The position numbers and the translations under genes are program-made. This document shows, piece after piece, positions 55,503-64,000 of a stretch of DNA of 64,000 nt. The notes under the pieces were generated by a model, which saw only the letters and a program-made list of their open reading frames with translations, ran no database searches and had not been told where the DNA came from. The stretch is taken from positions 1-64,000 of the forward strand of contig JACYUQ010000005.1 of assembly GCA_014841835.1 (NCBI GenBank), read 5' to 3'. The stretch comes from Oxalobacteraceae sp. CFBP 13730. GTDB lineage: Bacteria > Pseudomonadota > Gammaproteobacteria > Burkholderiales > Burkholderiaceae_D. The stretch's first letter is position 1; each line of letters begins with the position of its first letter.

Positions 55503-58500
55503 ATGCAAAGGCCGCCGCCCGCATCCATGGAACCACAGCACACTCCCCCCAGCGACGCGGCCCGGCAACTCGTCGATGAAGCATTACAGGCCGCCGCAAG
55601 CGAAACCGCTGCCGGCCAGCCGGCGCAGGCAGCGGCGCTGTACCGCGCAGTACTCGACCTCGCCCCCGGCCATCCCGCCGCCCATTTTGGCCTGGGCCTG
55701 CTGGCGCGCCAGGCCGGCGACCTGGCCACCGCGATCCCGCACCTGACCGAGGCCCTGCAGGGCGATACTGACGAAGAGCGCTACTGGCTGGTCTATATCG
55801 AGGCACTGATCGCCGCGCGCCAGTTCGCCACGGCGAGCGACTTGATCGCACTGGGGCGCAGCCACGGCCTGGCCGGGCCGGAGGTCGATGCGTTCGAACG
55901 GCAACTGATCACATCCGGCACACCGGATCCCGACACCATCGCCGCCGCCACTGCACTGTTCGCGTCCGGCCGCCTGGACGAAGCCGGCTATGCGGCGCAG
56001 TTTTTAACCGAGCAGTTTCCACAGCATCCATTCGGCTACAAGCTGCTGGGCGGCATCCATCATTTGCAGGGCAATCTGCAGCAGGCGCTCGAGTCGATGG
56101 AGGTCGCCGTGCAGTACGCGCCGGACGACGCCGAGGCGCTGAGCAACCTGGGCTTGCTGCTGCGGGGCGCGGGCCGGCTGGCCGACGCGCAAGCCGTGCT
56201 CGAACGCGCGGTTGCGCTGCGGGCCGACGATGCCCACGCCCACAACCACATGGCGCTCGCGCTGCTCGACGCCGGGCGCCTGAGCGAAGCGCATGCCAGC
56301 GCCAGCACCGCGCTCGCGCTCGATCCGGCGCATGCGCAGGCCGGCAATACGCTCGCGATGATCCTGCAGCACCAGAGCCGCGCGCTCGAAGCGGTCGAGG
56401 CCTACCGCGGCGTGCTGGCGCGCGATCCCCACAACACCGATGCGCACAGCAATATGCTGTTCTGCATGAGCCAGGTGAGCAGCATCGGACCCGATGCACT
56501 GTTTGCCGCGCACCGCGCGTTCGGGCGGCAGCTCGAAGCGCGTATCGGCGCGCCGCGCACCACCTGGAACAACACGCGTGACCCCGAGCGCGCACTGCGT
56601 GTCGGACTCGTCTCGGGCGACCTGCGCAACCATGCGGTGGCCGCATTCATCGAACCGCTGCTGGCGCGTCTGGCGGGTCGGCCCGGCCTGACGCTGCACG
56701 CCTATTACACGCACCCGCTGCACGATGCGGTTACTGCGCGTCTGCGCGCTTACATGGCGCAGTGGCGCGATGTGGCGGGTCTGGACGACACCGCGCTGGA
56801 CGCGCTGATCGTCGCCGACGGCATCGACATCCTGATCGACCTGGCCGGCCACACCGCCCACAACCGGCTGCCCGTGTTCGCGCGCAAGCCGGCGCCGCTG
56901 CAGGCCACCTGGATCGGCTACCCGGGCACCACGGGGCTGGCAGCGATGGATTACTACCTGACCGACCGCTTCATCCTGCCGGCCGGCCAGTACGACCACC
57001 TGTTCACCGAAAAACTTCTTCGCTTGCCGGTCTCGGCGCCGTTCCAGCCGGCCGCCGACGCGCCCGATGTTGTCGCGCCCCCGGCGCTGGTCAATGGCTA
57101 CATCACGTTCGGCAGCTTCAATCGCCTCAGCAAGATCAGCCGCGACGTGGTCGCCGCCTGGGCCGGCCTGCTGCGCGCCGTGCCCACTGCGCGGCTGCTC
57201 GTGGCCGGCCTGCCCGATCACGGCCACGAGAGCCTGCTGCCGTGGTTCGGCGACGAAGGCATCGCGCCGGAGCGCCTGCGCTTTCATGGCCGCACCGGCA
57301 TGCACGACTATCTGGCCCTGCACAACGAGGTCGACATCTGCCTCGATACCTTCCCGTACTCGGGCGGTACGACAACGCTGCACGCGATGTGGATGGGCGT
57401 GCCGACGCTGACGCTCGCGGGCGAGACCGCCGCCGGCCGCCAGACGGCCTGCATCCTCGAACACAATGCGCTGCCGCAGTTCATTGCGCACGACGCCGCC
57501 GCCTTCGCCGCACAGGGCGCGGCCGCGTGCAGCGACCTGCCCGCACTGGCCGCGCTGCGCGCCGGCATGCGCGGGCGCTTCCCGCCCACCAAGTCCGGTC
57601 CCATGAACCGGATCGCCGACAGCGTCGAGCACGCGCTGCGGCTGATCTGGCGGCGCTGGTGCGCGGGCCAGCCGGCCGTCAGCTTCGACGTGCCGATGCC
57701 GCCCCAGCACAAGCCACATCAGCCACCGAAGCAAACTGCCCATGCGCCAGCAGTCACGCCGGCGGCACCCCTGATCCGCGTCACCCAGCCGCACCTGCCG
57801 CCGCTGGACGACTTCATTCCTTATCTCGAGCAGATCTGGGAGAGCAAATTCCTGACCAATGGCGGCCAGTTCCACCAGCAGCTTGAAGCGGCGCTGTGCG
57901 ATTACCTGGGCGTCGCGCATATCTCGCTGTTCGCCAATGGCACGCTGGCCCTGATGACGGCCTTGCAGGCGCTGCGTATCGAGGGCGAGGTGATCACCAC
58001 GCCGTATTCGTTCGTCGCGACCAGCCACGCGCTGCTGTGGAACGGCCTGCAGCCGGTCTTCGCCGACATCGACCCGGTCACGTTCAACCTCGATCCGGCC
58101 CGCATCGAAGCGGCGATCACGCCGCGCACCACGGCCATCATGCCGGTGCACTGCTACGGCATCCCGTGCGACGTCGCGGCCATCGAACGCATCGCCCGCA
58201 AGCATGGCCTGAAGGTTATCTACGACGCGGCCCATGCGTTTGGCGTGCGCCAGAATGGCGCCAGCATCCTGCGCCACGGCGACCTGTCGGTGCTGAGTTT
58301 TCATGCGACCAAGGTATTCAATACCTTCGAGGGCGGTGCGATCATCTGCCACGACGCGGCCACCAAACGCCACATCGACCTGCTCAAGAACTTCGGCATC
58401 CAGGACGAGCAGACGGTTGTCGCGACCGGCATCAACGGCAAGATGAACGAGGTCAGCGCCGCGTTCGGTCTGCTGCAACTGCGCAGCATCGACGCCGCGC

Positions 58501-58865
58501 TCGCGGGGCGCCAGCAGATCGCCGCGCACTACCGGCGCCTGCTGGCAGACATTCCCGGTATCGATCCGATGCCGGACCTGGGCGACGACGCCAACAACAG
58601 CTACTTCGCAGTGCTGGTGCGCGATACCTATCCCCTCAGCCGCGATGCGCTGCACCAGAAGCTGCACGATGCGGGCATCCACTCGCGCCGGTACTTCTAT
58701 CCGTTGATCAGCCACTTCCCGATGTACCGCGCGATGCCGTCGGCGGCGCCCGCGAATCTGCCCCACGCCAACGTGATCGCAAATCAGGTCATCTGCCTTC
58801 CCATCTATCCGGCCCTCGCCGCGCAGGACGTCGAGCGCATCGTCGGTCTGCTCGCGTCATCCTGA
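55503..58865 (+). CDS. TPR / GT41 O-GlcNAc-transferase-like / DegT-VioA-like aminotransferase fusion
   Basis: A protein of about 1,120 residues with three parts. TPR repeats fill about 1-330. A GT41 (OGT/SPINDLY) domain covers about 340-715: VSGDLRNHAVAAF, LAGHTAHNRLPVFARKPAPL, FNRLSKISRD with the UDP-binding Lys near 544, and DICLDTFPYSGGTTTLHAMW. After a Pro/His linker (about 716-755), residues 756-1120 are a DegT/DnrJ/EryC1 aminotransferase: SLFANGTLALMTALQAL, DAAHAFGVRQNG, the PLP Lys near 937 in SFHATKVFNTFEGG, and GINGKMNEVSAAFGLLQL as in VioA/QdtB-type enzymes. It would make an amino sugar donor and attach it to protein. Starts at GTG 55479 and ATG 55527 are also possible; none has a good ribosome site. 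Confidence 0.88.
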   Translation: MQRPPPASMEPQHTPPSDAARQLVDEALQAAASETAAGQPAQAAALYRAVLDLAPGHPAAHFGLGLLARQAGDLATAIPHLTEALQGDTDEERYWLVYIEALIAARQFATASDLIALGRSHGLAGPEVDAFERQLITSGTPDPDTIAAATALFASGRLDEAGYAAQFLTEQFPQHPFGYKLLGGIHHLQGNLQQALESMEVAVQYAPDDAEALSNLGLLLRGAGRLADAQAVLERAVALRADDAHAHNHMALALLDAGRLSEAHASASTALALDPAHAQAGNTLAMILQHQSRALEAVEAYRGVLARDPHNTDAHSNMLFCMSQVSSIGPDALFAAHRAFGRQLEARIGAPRTTWNNTRDPERALRVGLVSGDLRNHAVAAFIEPLLARLAGRPGLTLHAYYTHPLHDAVTARLRAYMAQWRDVAGLDDTALDALIVADGIDILIDLAGHTAHNRLPVFARKPAPLQATWIGYPGTTGLAAMDYYLTDRFILPAGQYDHLFTEKLLRLPVSAPFQPAADAPDVVAPPALVNGYITFGSFNRLSKISRDVVAAWAGLLRAVPTARLLVAGLPDHGHESLLPWFGDEGIAPERLRFHGRTGMHDYLALHNEVDICLDTFPYSGGTTTLHAMWMGVPTLTLAGETAAGRQTACILEHNALPQFIAHDAAAFAAQGAAACSDLPALAALRAGMRGRFPPTKSGPMNRIADSVEHALRLIWRRWCAGQPAVSFDVPMPPQHKPHQPPKQTAHAPAVTPAAPLIRVTQPHLPPLDDFIPYLEQIWESKFLTNGGQFHQQLEAALCDYLGVAHISLFANGTLALMTALQALRIEGEVITTPYSFVATSHALLWNGLQPVFADIDPVTFNLDPARIEAAITPRTTAIMPVHCYGIPCDVAAIERIARKHGLKVIYDAAHAFGVRQNGASILRHGDLSVLSFHATKVFNTFEGGAIICHDAATKRHIDLLKNFGIQDEQTVVATGINGKMNEVSAAFGLLQLRSIDAALAGRQQIAAHYRRLLADIPGIDPMPDLGDDANNSYFAVLVRDTYPLSRDALHQKLHDAGIHSRRYFYPLISHFPMYRAMPSAAPANLPHANVIANQVICLPIYPALAAQDVERIVGLLASS

Positions 58866-58883
58866 CGAACCACAGGACACACC

Positions 58884-60068
58884 ATGACCATCCAGCCGTT
58901 TCGCCATGCAACGCCTGCCGACTTCAACGCGCTCGCCAGCGGCGCCGATACCGCCTTCGACGACCTGCATGCGTTCGACGAGGTCTACTTCCTGGGCGAC
59001 CATACCGGCAGCTTTGCGCTGCGTGCCAACACCATCGCCAGGTCCCTGCCCAATTTCGCCGGCATCGCCGTGTTCTCGGTCTCGCCCGAAAAGCGCACCC
59101 GCATCGCGCAGCAGTTGCCGCTGCAGGTCAACTGGGGATTCATCGAAATCGCCGACCTGGTCGCGCGCGCGGCCGGCAAACGCATCGTCGTCATCGATTT
59201 CAACGACAACCTCGCCGGCAAGCAGGTCGCCGCAAAGGTCGCGGCGCAGGGCGTGCCGGTGCGCGACTGCCTGTACGCGATGCACCAGCTGGATAACGTG
59301 CACACGTACCAGACCGTGCGCCAGGAGCGCGAGCACGTGGTGGCCAACCTGGCCCAGTTCATCGCGCTGGCCGGGCGTTTCAGCGACGACTGGTCGCGCA
59401 CCACGCTGCTGGCGCGCCTGCGCGCGTTCCTGACGCTCGATCGCCGTCCGCTGATCGAAGTGGCGTTCCCGCTCGGTGAATTCATGAACAGCTTTTCCAC
59501 CCGGGCCGGCCTGAAGGTCGGCACGGACGACATTTTCATCGATGCCGGTGCGGCGCACGGCGACACGGTCGCCCACTTCTTCCACATCGCGCGCGGCCAG
59601 TACCGCGCAGTGCATGCGTTCGAGCCCGATGCGACCAACTTCGCAGCGCTGCGCAACCTGGCTGCGCACCTGCCCGACGTGCACCCGTATTTCGCCGGCC
59701 TGGGCGCAGAAGATGGCGAGGTCGATTTCTACGAAAACCCGGACAACCGTTTTGGCAGCAACTTCGCCGGCGGGGGCATCAAGACCACGATGAAGATCAT
59801 GACCGTCGACAGCGTCGTCGATGAAGCCACGGTCATGAAGATCGATGTCGAAGGCTGGGAAGCGCAGGTGCTCAAGGGCGGCGCGCGCACGATCGCGGCC
59901 TGCAAGCCGGACATGACAATCTCGGCCTACCACTATGCGAAGGATATTCCGGCGCTGCTGGCCACGATGGACGACATTACCCGCTACCGGCACGTGGCGC
60001 TGCGCCACTACTCATCGAGCCTGTACGACACGCAGTTACTGTTCTCGGACCGCCAGGATTTCAGCTAG
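58884..60068 (+). CDS. FkbM-family methyltransferase with N-terminal extension
   Basis: A 394-residue protein. The C-terminal half (about 210-394) is an FkbM methyltransferase: FIDAGAAHGDTVAHF (SAM loop), AVHAFEPDATNFAAL, then MKIDVEGWEAQVLKGG. The first 200 residues are a separate Rossmann-like region (VYFLGDHTGSFALRANTIAR) that I cannot assign. Members O-methylate sugars in glycans and antibiotics. It starts 18 bases after the fusion gene and overlaps the converging transferase gene by 4 bases (shared CTAG), so it belongs to the glycosylation locus. Confidence 0.88.
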   Translation: MTIQPFRHATPADFNALASGADTAFDDLHAFDEVYFLGDHTGSFALRANTIARSLPNFAGIAVFSVSPEKRTRIAQQLPLQVNWGFIEIADLVARAAGKRIVVIDFNDNLAGKQVAAKVAAQGVPVRDCLYAMHQLDNVHTYQTVRQEREHVVANLAQFIALAGRFSDDWSRTTLLARLRAFLTLDRRPLIEVAFPLGEFMNSFSTRAGLKVGTDDIFIDAGAAHGDTVAHFFHIARGQYRAVHAFEPDATNFAALRNLAAHLPDVHPYFAGLGAEDGEVDFYENPDNRFGSNFAGGGIKTTMKIMTVDSVVDEATVMKIDVEGWEAQVLKGGARTIAACKPDMTISAYHYAKDIPALLATMDDITRYRHVALRHYSSSLYDTQLLFSDRQDFS

Positions 60069-60715
60069 GCACCGATGATCACGATCGGCTGGGCGTGGGT
60101 CGCGTGGATGAAGGTCCTGGCGGCGATGTCCTGCTCGATGCGCCCGGCCTTGTCGACGATGCACAGCTTGCCGATCTGGCGGCCATGACCGACGATCACG
60201 CCCAGGCCGAGCGTGACCTGGGCCCCGATGCGCGCACCGCGGCCGATCACCACGCCCTCGTCGATCCAGGCCGAGTGGCCGACCGTGACGCCGCTGCCGA
60301 CGATGGCGCCGGCGCCGATCACGGTGTTGAAACCAATCCGGCTGCCATGCTGGATGATTGCGCCGGCGCCGATCCAGCAGTTGTCGTCCATGCGCACGCC
60401 AGCGGCCACCAGGGCGCCCGGTTCGACCAGCGCCGGCATGGCGATGCCACGCAACCGCAGGCTCGCCATCAGGTCCAGGCGCATGCCGTTCAGGAAGCGT
60501 GCGTCGAGTGCGACGAAGGCGCTGGCGCCTTCGTCATCGAGGCCATCGAGGCCGTCCAGCGCTGCCGCCAGCGCCGCCTGGCTGGCTGCCGGGTCGAGTT
60601 CCAGCGGCCGCAGCTCCAGCGCCGCCGCGGGTGCCGACGACAATGCAACCGAACGCCACGCCGCCAGCGCACGCGCCAGTTCCGGCCCATGACCGATCAC
60701 GTGCTTACAAGGCAA
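60065..60715 (-). CDS. Left-handed beta-helix acyl/acetyltransferase (PglD/NeuD-like)
   Basis: A 216-residue protein: a poorly conserved first 75 residues, then hexapeptide repeats (WIGAGAIIQHGSRIGFNTVIG, GAGAIVGSGVTVGHSAWI, GEGVVIGRGARIGAQV-like) forming a left-handed beta-helix. Such proteins N-acylate amino sugars such as UDP-4-amino sugars. It is the second such enzyme in the operon and lacks the clear N-terminal nucleotide motif of the other one. It overlaps the Rieske gene's stop by 11 bases. Confidence 0.82.
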   Translation of the reverse strand: MPCKHVIGHGPELARALAAWRSVALSSAPAAALELRPLELDPAASQAALAAALDGLDGLDDEGASAFVALDARFLNGMRLDLMASLRLRGIAMPALVEPGALVAAGVRMDDNCWIGAGAIIQHGSRIGFNTVIGAGAIVGSGVTVGHSAWIDEGVVIGRGARIGAQVTLGLGVIVGHGRQIGKLCIVDKAGRIEQDIAARTFIHATHAQPIVIIGA

Positions 60716-61853
60716 AGTTCCCCTCCATCAGGTCCAGGTACCAGAGTTCCAGGCTGGCGTTGATGTATTCGTAATCGCCCAAATGGGGCGAGCGCGCGCC
60801 CGGATGCAGCGTGCGCTGGATCTGTTCCATCACCGCGATGTCTTCGCGCATGACGACATCGGCGCCCATCATGTGCGCATGCAGCACCGCGGCCGACGAC
60901 GCGTACGGCTGCTTCTTCTTCGCCGTCAGGTAGTACACCACCAGGTCGGTGCGCCCGGCGGCGATGGGGATATGGTGCTCGATAATGAACGCATGGCCGC
61001 CATTGGCCGACGCGATGTGCAGGTTCGGGAACGCCAGCCAGTTGTAGTACCAGTCCTGGTCGCGGTAACGCTCGACGTGGGCGTGGTACGGCTCGTCCGG
61101 GGGCGACGCCATCGGCGCATCGCGCCCGCCGCCGCTGAAGCTGCGCATCAGGCCCAGCGCGCGATTACGGTCGGCGATGCCGGCTTCCTGCAGACGGCGC
61201 AGGCCCGCCACGCCCTCTTCGCTGATGCTGGCCTCGAACTTGACGTCCTGGTACAGCGAGCGCGCATGCAGGTAGCGCGGGTGGTGGCCGTCGCGCAGGT
61301 TTTCGTAGGCCAGCTTCCAGTTGAAGTGGCCCTCGTAGGTCGTCATGATCACTTCGCTGTCGTAGGCCAGCGACGACGCCGTGAGCGAAGCGAGCATCGC
61401 GGCGCCAAACTGCTGCCTGATCGGCAGGGGCATTTCGGCCAGGCACACGAACACCAGGTTGCCGACCACTTCCAGCGCAAAGCGGCGCAGGTGGATGCAG
61501 GCCCGCTCTTCTTGCGCGAAGCGGTACAGCGCGTCCTCGTGCGGAATGCGCGTGGCGCCTTCGCGATCAAAACTCCAGCCGTGGTAGCCGCAAAACAGCG
61601 GCCGCACGCCATGCGGCGCGACCTGGATGGGATTTTGCCGGTGCGGGCAGATGTTTTCGAATGCGCGCAACTCGCCTTGAAAGTTCTGGACCACGACCGG
61701 GATGCCAAACAGCGTGCGCGCGATGAAGGCGTTGTGCTTGTCCAGCATGACCTTCAGGCCGATGAACTGCCATAACGGTTTGAACAGCAGTTCGCGTTCG
61801 CGCGCGAACCAGGCCTCGTCGATGTACGCCTGCGGCGGCATGCGTGAGCGCAT
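60705..61853 (-). CDS. Rieske-type aromatic-ring-hydroxylating oxygenase, alpha-like
   Basis: A 382-residue oxygenase. The Rieske cluster ligands are C69-P-H71 and C88-G-Y-H91. The mononuclear iron motif NWKLAYENLRDGHHPRYLH gives D188, H190/H191 and H196, and the late VVMREDIAVMEQIQ resembles the region with the third ligand. It would hydroxylate or oxidatively demethylate a substrate using a separate reductase, which is not in the window. Its ATG overlaps the upstream gene's stop (TAATG). Finding it inside an amino-sugar acylation operon is unusual; its substrate may be the sugar or the acyl group. Confidence 0.9.
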   Translation of the reverse strand: MRSRMPPQAYIDEAWFARERELLFKPLWQFIGLKVMLDKHNAFIARTLFGIPVVVQNFQGELRAFENICPHRQNPIQVAPHGVRPLFCGYHGWSFDREGATRIPHEDALYRFAQEERACIHLRRFALEVVGNLVFVCLAEMPLPIRQQFGAAMLASLTASSLAYDSEVIMTTYEGHFNWKLAYENLRDGHHPRYLHARSLYQDVKFEASISEEGVAGLRRLQEAGIADRNRALGLMRSFSGGGRDAPMASPPDEPYHAHVERYRDQDWYYNWLAFPNLHIASANGGHAFIIEHHIPIAAGRTDLVVYYLTAKKKQPYASSAAVLHAHMMGADVVMREDIAVMEQIQRTLHPGARSPHLGDYEYINASLELWYLDLMEGNFAL

Positions 61854-62500
61854 TACTTGAACCTGAAGATCTTGGCCGGATTGCCGATCATCGTCACGCC
61901 CGGCGGCACGTCGGCCATGACGACGGCGCCGGCGCCGATGATCGCGCCATCGCCCACCGTCACGCGCGGCAGGATGGTCGCATGCGGGTGGATGATCACG
62001 TCGCTGCCGATCCGCGCGCCGCCGCCCACGAACACGAAACTGCCGATCGTGGTGTAGTCGCCGATCTGCACGTCGTAGCCGATCACGCTGGTCGACTGGA
62101 CGAACACAAAGTCGCCCAGGCGCGTGTCCACGCCCATGCGAACCTCGGGCTCGAACAGGCAGCCGGCGCCCATCTCGACACCGATCGCCTTGTGCAGGCC
62201 GGTGCACAGGCTCATGAAGGTCGCGCCCTGCGCCAGCAGTGGTGCGGCAAAACGGCGGCGCTGCGCCGGCTGGCCCAGCGCGCACAGGAATTCTTCGTGC
62301 GCTCTCGCCTGCCAGGTCAGCGGGTCGCCCAGCACTGGCAGCGGGGTGTCGGCCGCCAGGTCGCTGCGGTTGTCGAGAAAGCCGATGACGGTCCAGTCGG
62401 CGCCATTGGCGACGTCGCTTTGCATGATGTTGTAGACGCTGCGACCAAAGCCGCCGGCGCTGATGATCAATGCTTCCTTCAGGCGCGGCGTCACGTCCAT
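61853..62500 (-). CDS. PglD/NeuD-type sugar acyltransferase
   Basis: A 215-residue PglD/NeuD-like protein. The N-terminal nucleotide-sugar part (LIISAGGFGRSVYNIM, VIGFLDNRSDL, PVLGDP) is followed by a left-handed beta-helix with hexapeptides (GVDTRLGDFVFVQSTSVIGY, IGDYTTIGSFVFVGGGARIG) and the C-terminal DVPPGVTMIGNPAKIFR. In PglD the enzyme acetylates the 4-amino of a UDP-sugar, which fits the adjacent aminotransferase. Start overlaps the SDR stop by 10 bases. Confidence 0.9.
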   Translation of the reverse strand: MDVTPRLKEALIISAGGFGRSVYNIMQSDVANGADWTVIGFLDNRSDLAADTPLPVLGDPLTWQARAHEEFLCALGQPAQRRRFAAPLLAQGATFMSLCTGLHKAIGVEMGAGCLFEPEVRMGVDTRLGDFVFVQSTSVIGYDVQIGDYTTIGSFVFVGGGARIGSDVIIHPHATILPRVTVGDGAIIGAGAVVMADVPPGVTMIGNPAKIFRFK

Positions 62501-63243
62501 GGAATGCCCCCGTCCAGGTGCAGCTGCGTGCCCGTCACCTTGCGGCTGATATCGGCCAGCAGGTAGATGGCGGCGTACGCAACGTCTTCGGGCTTGCCCA
62601 GGCCCAGCGGGTACATTTTGGCTTTTTCGTCGAGCCAGGCGCGGTCGTCATTCACGAGCGGCGTATCGACCAGGCCTGGCGCGATGGCGTTGGCGCGCAT
62701 CGCGCGCGGCGCGATTTCCAGCGCCAGCGGCCGGATCAATCCTTCGAGCGCCGCCTTGGACGCCGAATACGGGCCCACACCAACGGTGCCGGTGTGCGCC
62801 GCGATCGACGACATGAACACGAGCGAGGCGCCGTTGCGCAGCGTTTTTTTGGCCAGCAGCAGCTGGGTGAGCATCAGCGGCGCGAGAAAATTCGCGTCGA
62901 GCACCGTCTGCATGAAACTCTGGCGCAGCATGCGCAGTGGGGTCACGCCATGCACGCCGGCCGCGTGCACGACGCCATCGAGCTCGCCGCATGCGGCCAC
63001 CAGCCGCGCCATCTGGGGCGGATCGGTCAGGTCGGCCACGTACGCCACGTGCTCGAGTCCTGCTTCGAGCAAGGCAAGCGTATCGCCAAGTCGCGCCGCA
63101 TCGCGGCCGTTGATGACAACGCGCGCACCGGCGCGCGCGCATTCGACGGCGACGGCGCGCCCGATGCCGCTCGACGCGCCGGTGACCAGCACGGTCTTGC
63201 CGCGCAGGTGGAACGGATGCAGGAACAGGGCGTCGTCGCTCAT
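62491..63243 (-). CDS. Short-chain dehydrogenase/reductase (sugar or acyl modification)
   Basis: A 250-residue SDR: TGASSGIG, NAGs replaced by HAAGVHG, catalytic Ser in FMSSIAAHTG, YSASKAAL, and the C-terminal GTQLHLDGGIPWT that is typical of FabG-like reductases (acyl chain or sugar). The ATG overlaps the upstream SDR's stop by 4 bases. It may reduce a beta-ketoacyl chain or a keto-sugar of this pathway. Confidence 0.88.
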   Translation of the reverse strand: MSDDALFLHPFHLRGKTVLVTGASSGIGRAVAVECARAGARVVINGRDAARLGDTLALLEAGLEHVAYVADLTDPPQMARLVAACGELDGVVHAAGVHGVTPLRMLRQSFMQTVLDANFLAPLMLTQLLLAKKTLRNGASLVFMSSIAAHTGTVGVGPYSASKAALEGLIRPLALEIAPRAMRANAIAPGLVDTPLVNDDRAWLDEKAKMYPLGLGKPEDVAYAAIYLLADISRKVTGTQLHLDGGIPWT

Positions 63244-63986
63244 CGCACGTGCAGGCTCAAGCCCGAATCGATGACCAGGGACGTCCGGGATACCCAGCGG
63301 CTGGCCGGGGCCAGCAGCCAGGCGATGGCGCCGGCCACATCGCCCGGCTCGATCATGCCCAGTGGCGCAAGCGCTGCCTTGTCGCCCGTGCTCATCACAT
63401 TTTGCAGGCCGTCGAGCATCGGCGTGGCGACATAGCCAGGCGAGACGCAGTTGGCGCGCACGCCCTGCTTCGCGTGTTCGACCGCGATCGTGCGCACGGT
63501 GGCCGTCAGCGCCGCCTTGGCGCCGGAATAAATGCCGGTGGCGTGCGGCGCGACGTGTTCGGCCACTGCTGTCACGTACACGAGCGACGCATTGGCCGCG
63601 ATCCTGCGCTTCGCCAGCAAGGCTTGCGTGAGCAGCACGGGCGCGTCGTAGTTCACGGCAAACAGCTGATCGAGATGGCGCTGGGTCACCATGCGCATCG
63701 GCGCGAGCTGCGCGGCGCCGGCGCTGAACACGCAGCCGTCCAGGCTGGGCGCGGCGTCGACAAGCGCCTGGCGCGCGACCGGATCGGTCAGGTCGCCGAT
63801 GATGGTCTGGTGGTCTGCGCCGGCCAGACCATCGACGACGCGTGTCAGGCGCTCGCGATCGCGGCCGCAGGCGAGAATGCGCGCGCCCATGGTTGCGCAC
63901 AGGCGGGCCGTGGCTTCGCCGATGCCTGACGACGCGCCGGTGATCAGGATCGTCCGGCCCGCAAGGCTGAACGGCGATGCATTCAT
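63240..63986 (-). CDS. Short-chain dehydrogenase/reductase, second of two
   Basis: A 248-residue SDR: TGASSGIGEATARL, FSAGAAQLAPMRM in place of NNAG, a catalytic-region VYVTAVAEHVAPHATGIYSGAKAAL in which the usual Ser before Tyr is Thr/Ala, and a FabG-like end. It shares the domain type with the next SDR but is distinct in sequence. Its ATG overlaps the stop of a gene that enters from the right edge. Confidence 0.88.
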   Translation of the reverse strand: MNASPFSLAGRTILITGASSGIGEATARLCATMGARILACGRDRERLTRVVDGLAGADHQTIIGDLTDPVARQALVDAAPSLDGCVFSAGAAQLAPMRMVTQRHLDQLFAVNYDAPVLLTQALLAKRRIAANASLVYVTAVAEHVAPHATGIYSGAKAALTATVRTIAVEHAKQGVRANCVSPGYVATPMLDGLQNVMSTGDKAALAPLGMIEPGDVAGAIAWLLAPASRWVSRTSLVIDSGLSLHVR

Positions 63987-64000
63987 GATTCGACCAGCGC
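63983..64000 (-). CDS. 3' end of another operon gene (partial)
   Basis: Only the last five codons (A-L-V-E-S) and TGA are inside the window. The 4-base overlap with the SDR start is the same as at the other junctions, so the operon continues past the right edge. Confidence 0.45.
   Translation of the reverse strand, partial: ALVES

Noticed and set aside
56004..58766. A 920-codon open frame antisense to the glycosyltransferase fusion gene
   Set aside because: Low-complexity composition and no start context; the sense frame has clear TPR, GT41 and PLP motifs.

Overview
The window is GC-rich DNA (genes packed tightly, many 4-nt start/stop overlaps) from a betaproteobacterium. The trxA-rho-rpmE2 order, a PEP-CTERM protein, the hut operon with hutD/hutF/hutG, and the general codon style point to Oxalobacteraceae, most likely the Massilia/Telluria/Duganella group. 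This assignment is inference from gene content; no 16S gene is present. There is no insertion sequence, prophage or CRISPR array.

Layout. 1-6.3 kb: end of a carboxymuconolactone-decarboxylase-like gene, a fumarylacetoacetate-hydrolase-family gene, then a respiratory locus with two c-type cytochromes (-) divergent from a cytochrome c, a CuA/haem-c subunit II, a fused subunit I-III oxidase and a small membrane protein (+). 6.4-10.5 kb (-): PQQ-type sugar dehydrogenase, MFS transporter and KamA-family radical SAM protein. 10.8-18 kb: secreted Cache protein plus chemoreceptor, alkyladenine glycosylase, HDOD protein, large IPT/TIG metzincin-like lipoprotein and a deoxyinosine glycosylase. 18-27 kb (-): secreted GH13 alpha-amylase with a LacI-type operator; a complete RND tripartite efflux operon; an alpha/beta-hydrolase-fold protein without its serine, with a small upstream gene, divergent from a LysR regulator with a strong palindrome in front of it. 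28-30 kb (+): Mpo1-like, EamA and GNAT genes. 30-41.8 kb: hutUHGFDI (-), a secreted amidohydrolase, ada, then hutC and a response regulator (+). 42-47 kb (+): trxA, rho, rpmE2, an ArnT-like glycosyltransferase, a small membrane protein and tRNA-Leu(CAA). 47-52.3 kb: SDR/LysR pair, NimR/NimT-like AraC/MFS pair, a decayed histidine-kinase fragment and a PEP-CTERM protein. 52.5-55.3 kb (-): a KaiC-like double ATPase with an overlapping PocR-type histidine kinase.

55.5-64 kb is the most unusual part. On the + strand lies a protein of about 1,120 residues that joins TPRs, a GT41 (O-GlcNAc-transferase/SPINDLY) domain and a DegT/VioA-like PLP sugar aminotransferase, followed by an FkbM methyltransferase. 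Converging on it is a fully overlapping operon that enters from the right edge: two SDRs, a PglD/NeuD-like acyltransferase, a Rieske oxygenase and a second left-handed-beta-helix transferase. Read together this looks like a protein-glycosylation module (flagellin is one candidate target) that makes, acylates, oxidises, methylates and attaches an amino sugar. The function is inference; the domain content and fusion are visible in the sequence.

Small-scale structure includes two families of interspersed palindromic repeats (one of them at two loci), a duplicated ~60-bp terminator block (after tRNA-Leu and after the PEP-CTERM gene), and a remnant ATPase domain resembling the intact kinase about 1 kb downstream.
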